DNA of 64,000 nt, taken from contig NZ_FOHS01000001.1 in NCBI RefSeq assembly GCF_900111515.1, forward strand, positions 441,419 to 505,418, in the 5' to 3' direction. Below, piece by piece: positions 60,294 to 64,000 of this stretch. Position numbers and translations under genes: made by a program. The stretch comes from Hymenobacter actinosclerus (lineage in GTDB: Bacteria; Bacteroidota; Bacteroidia; Cytophagales; Hymenobacteraceae). The notes below the pieces were generated by a model. That model was not told where the DNA came from and did not search any database. It was given only the letters and a program-made list of their open reading frames with translations. Positions within the stretch are counted from its first letter, which is position 1, and the number at the start of each line of letters is the position of its first letter.

Positions 60294-60390
60294 TGAAGTC
60301 AAGGAGAAAAAGTCAAAAGTAAAAGCCGCTGAACAACGCCATATGAGTTGTTCAGCGGCTTTTGCTTTTGACTTTTTCTCCTTGACTTCA
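60294..60390. repeat. 44-bp inverted repeat (43/44) between receptor and LytTR genes
   Basis: Arms 60294-60337 and 60347-60390, 9-nt loop. Made of AAGTCAAAAGTAAAAGCC-type words, ending in a GC-rich tip. The stop codon TGA of the minus-strand regulator (60388-60390) is the last triplet of the right arm. A bidirectional terminator is likely. Confidence 0.92.
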
Positions 60391-61149
60391 GCTAAACTTC
60401 CCGTGGTAGCGCAGCACTTCCAGCAGCCCTTCGCGGTAGGTTTCGCCGATGGGCAATGAGGCGCCGTGCACCTGCACGCGGTGGCGCTCCACGAATTCGA
60501 GGTGGCGCAGGTTGATGAGGTAGGACTTGTGGATGCGCACGAAACGGCCGGCCGGCAGCTGCTCTTCGAGCTTGCGGAACGATTGCAGAATGAGCAGCTT
60601 GCCGGAGGCCGTGTAGTACATCAGGTATTCCTTCTGGCCTTCCACGTAGTAGATGTCGTCAACCAGCACCCGGCGCAGGCGGCTGTCGTGGCGCACGAAT
60701 AGCGCTTCGTCGGCCGCGACAGTGGGGTCGGCGGCGGGGGCTTCGGGCGCGGCGGGGGCAGCTGTGGGGGCCGGCGGGAGCAGGGCGGCGCGGGCGCGGT
60801 GGGCGGCCTGCACGAACCGCTCGAAGGATATCGGCTTGAGCAGGTAGTCCAGGGCCGGCAGTTCGTAGCTCTGCACGGCGTAGTCGGGGTGGGCGGTGGT
60901 GAAGATGATGCGCGGCCCCGGCGCGGGCAGCAGCTGGGCCAGCTGCAAGCCCGTCAGGCGCGGCATCTGAATATCGAGAAACACGACATCCACCGGATTG
61001 TCCTGCAGAAACGCTGCCGCCGCCAGCGCATCGCCAAACTGCCCTTGCAACGCCAGAAACGGCACCTGCTGGCAAAAGTCCACCAGCACCTTCCGGGCCA
61101 GCGGCTCGTCGTCCACCACAAGGCAGCTAATTGGTCGGCGGGTTTCCAT
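60388..61149 (-). CDS. LytTR-type response regulator (second copy)
   Basis: 253 residues. Receiver (1-120) with Asp in VVFLDIQMPRLTG and Lys in YLLKPISF, Ala/Pro linker, LytTR domain (158-250: FVRHDSRLRRVLVDDIYYVEGQKEYLMYYT ... RFVRIHKSYLINL). Co-located with the kinase at 61261-62355. Close paralogue of the copy at 53370-54119. Confidence 0.93.
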   Translation of the reverse strand: METRRPISCLVVDDEPLARKVLVDFCQQVPFLALQGQFGDALAAAAFLQDNPVDVVFLDIQMPRLTGLQLAQLLPAPGPRIIFTTAHPDYAVQSYELPALDYLLKPISFERFVQAAHRARAALLPPAPTAAPAAPEAPAADPTVAADEALFVRHDSRLRRVLVDDIYYVEGQKEYLMYYTASGKLLILQSFRKLEEQLPAGRFVRIHKSYLINLRHLEFVERHRVQVHGASLPIGETYREGLLEVLRYHGKFS

Positions 61150-61162
61150 GAGGTGGTGAGGT

Positions 61163-61270
61163 GGTGAGATAGTGAAATGGTGAGTTGATGTGCGGGCGGC
61201 GCGGGGGAGCTAATGGTTCAGCTTATGATGAGGATGATGGAACGTCATCTCACCATTTCACTATTTCACC
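61163..61270. repeat. Inverted repeat between second kinase and regulator genes
   Basis: Arms 61163-61184 and 61249-61270 match at 21 of 22 positions (GGTGARATAGTGAAATGGTG). The right arm covers the kinase stop codon (61261-61263), and GAGGTGGT words continue to the regulator ATG. Confidence 0.85.
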
Positions 61271-62355
61271 GCTACGGGCACGGTAAGACGAACCGCGTAT
61301 TCCTGCTGGTTGGCCGTAACTACCAGCGCGTGCCGGCCGGGGTAAAGCAGCTCCAGGCGGCGGCGCAGGTTGGCCAGGCCCACGCCGCCGGGGGCCGCCT
61401 TATCGGGCGAAATGCGGTTGCGCACCGTGAAATGCAGCTGCCCGTCGGCCGCGGCCAGCTCCAGCACCAAGCGCACCACGTGGGGGCGGGCCGTGAGGTC
61501 GCCGTGCTTGAAGGCGTTTTCGACCAGTGGCAGCAGCAGCATAGGCGGCAGCAGCAGCTTCGGGGCGGCCTCGGGGGGCAGCAGCAGGCGGAAGTCGATG
61601 GCCTCATCGGCGTCGTCGGTGGTGCCGCCGGCCGTGGGCAGGCGCAGCTGCTGGAGCGTGAGGAAGCTTTGCAGGTGGCCGATTTCGCGGGCCAGCGGCA
61701 CAAGGTCGTCGGCGCTGTCGTAGAGCTGGTAGCGCATCAGCTCGGCCAGGCGCAGCACTGCCTCGGGGGCCTGGGGCGAGGCGTGCAGCGTGAGCGAGTA
61801 GATGTTGTTGAGCGTGTTGAACAGGAAGTGCGGGTGCAGCTGGCTTTTGAGCAGCGCCAGCTCGGTGCGCAGCTGTTGCTGCTCCAGGGCGCGGCGGTGG
61901 CGCAGCTCGCGCCAGTAGTAGCCGGCCAGCTGCACAAAAAAGCTCAGCAGCAGAATCTGCCCGCCCAGCAGCAGGTAGTAGGCCTGCAGCACCTGCACGT
62001 AGTAGCTTAGCGGCTGCGACTCGCCCTGTACTTTCACTTCATCAAACGCATAGCTCACGCCAATGCGCAGCGCGCAGAACGCCAGCAGGCCCAGCCCCAG
62101 CAGGCCCAGGTAGGCCCCCAGCCGGCCGCGCTGAAACAGCCGGGGCATCAACTGCCAGTTGAGGTAGAAAAGGGCCGAATCGAGCACGTCGGCCGTGAGG
62201 GCCAGAGCCCAGAAGTGGTCCTGCTGCTGCGGTACCAGCACGCCCTGGCGCAGCAGCCAGTTCTGCCAGTCGAAATACAGCAGCAGCGCTATCCAGCCCA
62301 GGGCCACCCAGGGCAGCCGCCGCAGCCAGACCGGGGGCGTAGGCAAGGGCCGCAA
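61261..62355 (-). CDS. LytS-type sensor histidine kinase (second copy)
   Basis: 364 residues. Four membrane helices in residues 12-145, then H-box LHPHFLFNTLNNIYSL, LRLAELMRYQLYDS, N-box LVENAFKHG and G-box GVGLANLRRRLELLYPGRHALVV. Shorter than the first copy because the loop between helices 3 and 4 is smaller. Operon with the LytTR gene downstream. Sensor input is probably within the membrane. Confidence 0.92.
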   Translation of the reverse strand: MRPLPTPPVWLRRLPWVALGWIALLLYFDWQNWLLRQGVLVPQQQDHFWALALTADVLDSALFYLNWQLMPRLFQRGRLGAYLGLLGLGLLAFCALRIGVSYAFDEVKVQGESQPLSYYVQVLQAYYLLLGGQILLLSFFVQLAGYYWRELRHRRALEQQQLRTELALLKSQLHPHFLFNTLNNIYSLTLHASPQAPEAVLRLAELMRYQLYDSADDLVPLAREIGHLQSFLTLQQLRLPTAGGTTDDADEAIDFRLLLPPEAAPKLLLPPMLLLPLVENAFKHGDLTARPHVVRLVLELAAADGQLHFTVRNRISPDKAAPGGVGLANLRRRLELLYPGRHALVVTANQQEYAVRLTVPVAVK

Positions 62356-62702
62356 CGGCCGGGAAACAGAAGCAGGCAGATTCAGGGAGGTTGGCGCTTA
62401 ATTGAACTGGCAAAGTAGCCAATTGGCTGGGTTTGCGGCCGGATTTTCAACCTGCCCAACGTCCGCTTCAACCAAATAGCCCACAGCCGCCACCAGCATA
62501 AAGTAAGGGCTCAGCCAAGTGGCCGGTTGAGCGGAGTAACCCCGGCACGGCTTGCTCCGGAGGCCGTATTGGCTGAGCCGCGGCCCGGAGCTGCTTGAGC
62601 TTCCCGGCTTTCTGCCTGATACACGGGGTACGTTTGCGCGGCCGGTCTGCTGCTGGGTGCCGGCTTTTACCCCTGGGCGTTGCTAATTTCCTGGCTCCCG
62701 GC
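62356..62702. other. Intergenic region with short inverted repeat
   Basis: No gene seen. GGCTCAGCCAA (62508-62518) and TTGGCTGAGCC (62569-62579) form a perfect 11-bp inverted repeat. May hold decayed upstream parts of the receptor fragment that follows, but no frame reads as receptor. Confidence 0.45.
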
Positions 62703-62909
62703 CACCAATACACCAGCCTCACCACTACGCCCGGCGTTGTCAATTTCGGCAGCTTCTATCAGTATCAGCGCAGCTTGCGCCTCTCGTTCAGCTACCGTTT
62801 TGGCCAGCCCGAAAGCAGCCCATGCCCGCGCCGCCCCATCAAAAACAACTGCTCCGAGAAGGGTGGCTCCACCGGCGGCGGGCCGGGTCGAGGCGGGTTC
62901 GGAAGAGAA
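62703..62909 (+). pseudogene. C-terminal remnant of a PF14905-type outer-membrane receptor
   Basis: The frame reads YTSLTTTPGVVNFGSFYQYQ, then RSLRLSFSYRFG, then RRPIKNNCSEKGGSTGG. This matches the last strand and polar tail of the intact receptor at 57680-60280 (VRLAFNYRFG ... RRGIQNDDTKSGG). No start codon, signal peptide or plug is nearby, and the normal stop is gone. About 70 codons of a once 850-residue gene remain. The open frame carrying it continues to 62987 by chance. Confidence 0.6.
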
Positions 62910-62983
62910 CCGAACAGGGTTGGGCGGCGCCGGAGTCAGGAGCGAAAAGCTGGCCTGGGGCAAGATGGGGCCGACGTGTGCAG

Positions 62984-63364
62984 TTAGTTGTTGATGTAGA
63001 CCCGGATAAGCTTGGTCAGAATCAAATCCATTTTGCTGCTCAACGTTTCCAACTGGCTGCTCATTTTCTCGAAGCGGATTTCCAGGTCGTCCAGCTGCTG
63101 GGCCTGCCCGGGCGCGTAGCTGGCCTGCGCCGGAAGGAGGGTAGCCGGCGCAGATAAGGCCTCGTTGAGTTGCACCAGTTGCTCCTGGTAGCTGCTCTGC
63201 CCGGCTAGGAGCTGCTGCATAAGCTGGGCGTTGCCTTCCGTCGCCTGCACCAACTGCCGGAGCATAACCGCATGCTGGCGTAGCTGCGCCGTATGGCGGT
63301 CAAGAATAGAGGTTGTTTCCGAAAGCAGAGGCTCCAGCTGGTCGAGGCTTTCTTCAGGAGTCAT
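62984..63364 (-). CDS. Small coiled-coil protein
   Basis: 126 residues, all predicted helix: heptads of Leu/Gln through LDQLEPLLSETTSILDRHTAQLRQHAVMLRQLVQ and LDDLEIRFEKMSSQLETLSSKMDLILTKL, with a Pro/Ala break at about 72-85. No signal or membrane segment. Not recognised. Uncharged core suggests self-association. Downstream partner region is the receptor remnant. Confidence 0.6.
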   Translation of the reverse strand: MTPEESLDQLEPLLSETTSILDRHTAQLRQHAVMLRQLVQATEGNAQLMQQLLAGQSSYQEQLVQLNEALSAPATLLPAQASYAPGQAQQLDDLEIRFEKMSSQLETLSSKMDLILTKLIRVYINN

Positions 63365-63537
63365 GGGAAGGTTTATATAGTAGAATTATAAGGCAATCTA
63401 CTACTATTCCCTTAGATTGTGTATATAATGGGGAAATTTCACTATATAATTGTACTAATACTGTCAGTCTGAATATTAGGATATTTTGGGCCAGATGCTT
63501 GGTTGAAAAAGGAAGTAGTTGCCTGGTCTATAAAGAG
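63365..63537. other. AT-rich spacer with small hairpin
   Basis: Clearly lower GC than the rest. TAGTAGA (63378-63384) / TCTACTA (63397-63403) is a 7-bp perfect stem. No promoter or gene identified. Confidence 0.4.
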
Positions 63538-64000
63538 CTACGATTCCTGATGCCAGATGTCCCAGGCGGCTTCGGCCTGACGGCAAAGCATATCGAAGCC
63601 GTTTTTCACCTGCGCCCCGGCGGCCAGGCCGCGGCGCATAAACTCGGTTTCGGCCGGATTATATACCAGGTCGTGCAGGTAATGCTGGGGCGTGAGGGCT
63701 TCGTAGGGCAGGGGCGGGCAGCTGCTTACGTCGGGGAAGGTGCCCAGAGGCGTGGCGTTGATGATGAGCTGGTGGTCGTGGATCAGGCGCGGGCTTAGCT
63801 CGTCGTAAGTGAGGCCCGCGCCCAGTGGGTTGCGCGAAACCGTCCAGGCGCCGATGCCCAGCTCGCGCAGCGCCACCTCCACGGCTTTGGCCGCCCCGCC
63901 GCTGCCCAGCACCAGGGCCCGCAGCCCGGCCGGCACGGGCGCTGGCAGCAGGGCCCGCAGCGAGTCGCGGAAGCCCACGTAATCGGTGTTGTGCCCCACC
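63538..64000 (-). CDS. aroE: Shikimate dehydrogenase (5' part outside window)
   Basis: C-terminal 154 residues visible. AroE reduces 3-dehydroshikimate with NADPH in aromatic amino acid synthesis. GHNTDYVGFRDSL carries the substrate Asp of the NTD motif, LVLGSGGAAKAVEVAL is the Rossmann loop, INATPLGTFPD and DLVYNPAETEFMRRG follow in order, and KNGFDMLCRQAEAAWDIW is the end helix. The gene runs past base 64000. The GTG at 63997-63999 is internal, not the start. Confidence 0.93.
   Translation of the reverse strand, partial: VGHNTDYVGFRDSLRALLPAPVPAGLRALVLGSGGAAKAVEVALRELGIGAWTVSRNPLGAGLTYDELSPRLIHDHQLIINATPLGTFPDVSSCPPLPYEALTPQHYLHDLVYNPAETEFMRRGLAAGAQVKNGFDMLCRQAEAAWDIWHQES

Overview
The window looks like chromosome from a GC-rich member of the Bacteroidota, most likely Cytophagales / Hymenobacteraceae (Hymenobacter-like). 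The reasons are type IX secretion sorting domains, many Bacteroidota-type -7 promoter boxes (TAnnTTTG, often with a TTG/TTTG 19-21 nt upstream), DUF1800/DUF1501 and lamin-tail secreted proteins, LytS/LytTR two-component pairs, PF14905-type outer-membrane receptors, and general lack of Shine-Dalgarno sequences. The genus is an inference from protein style. No rRNA, insertion sequence, prophage or CRISPR array was seen.

Layout. 1-12 kb: start of rimP behind an attenuator-like leader, a large T9SS-exported protein, a membrane-anchored EEP-family protein, cysS, an M28 lipoprotein peptidase, a MutS-like ATPase gene broken by one in-frame TAG, an LD-carboxypeptidase and a secreted esterase. 12-16.5 kb: a methionine operon (metY-metX-hom, minus strand). 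Its roughly 500-nt leader carries a strong promoter, an S-box (SAM) riboswitch and a previously hidden 57-codon ORF that ends in seven cysteines out of nine codons. 16.5-25.4 kb: LysM protein, lipoprotein, an erythromycin-esterase / carboxypeptidase-regulatory fusion, a flippase-like membrane protein, dxs, a YceI protein and Dps. 25.4-27.2 kb: a two-gene operon (AAA/OLD-like ATPase plus a small PD-(D/E)XK-like protein) that looks like an undescribed defence module. 27-42 kb: SRPBCC membrane protein, hydrolases, an M48 protease, asd, a secreted lamin-tail / DUF1800 / DUF1501 cluster, lipoproteins and a GNAT enzyme. 42.5-44.5 kb: tRNA-Gly(CCC) followed by an AT-rich two-gene island (unknown 214-aa protein plus HTH-ImmA/IrrE protease) with its own promoter and direct-repeat operator. 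44.5-53 kb: CAT-like enzyme, HAD phosphatase, uvrB, small hypotheticals, an ECF sigma factor with a membrane-anchor/beta-barrel partner, and wrbA. 53-62 kb: two paralogous LytTR regulator / LytS kinase pairs flanking an ABC exporter and an outer-membrane receptor. 62-64 kb: a receptor remnant, a coiled-coil protein and part of aroE.

The most unusual general property is a set of about fifteen long inverted repeats, almost all exactly at gene boundaries. Their arms are 22-45 bp and nearly perfect (38/38, 44/45 and 43/44 in the best cases). They fall into several sequence families that recur inside the window. Some are nested, and several contain the stop codons of the flanking genes. They probably act as bidirectional 3'-end structures, but they look like small mobile or amplifying elements.

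Start codons were chosen from signal peptides, family N-termini and promoter positions. Where a longer in-frame start exists this is stated.
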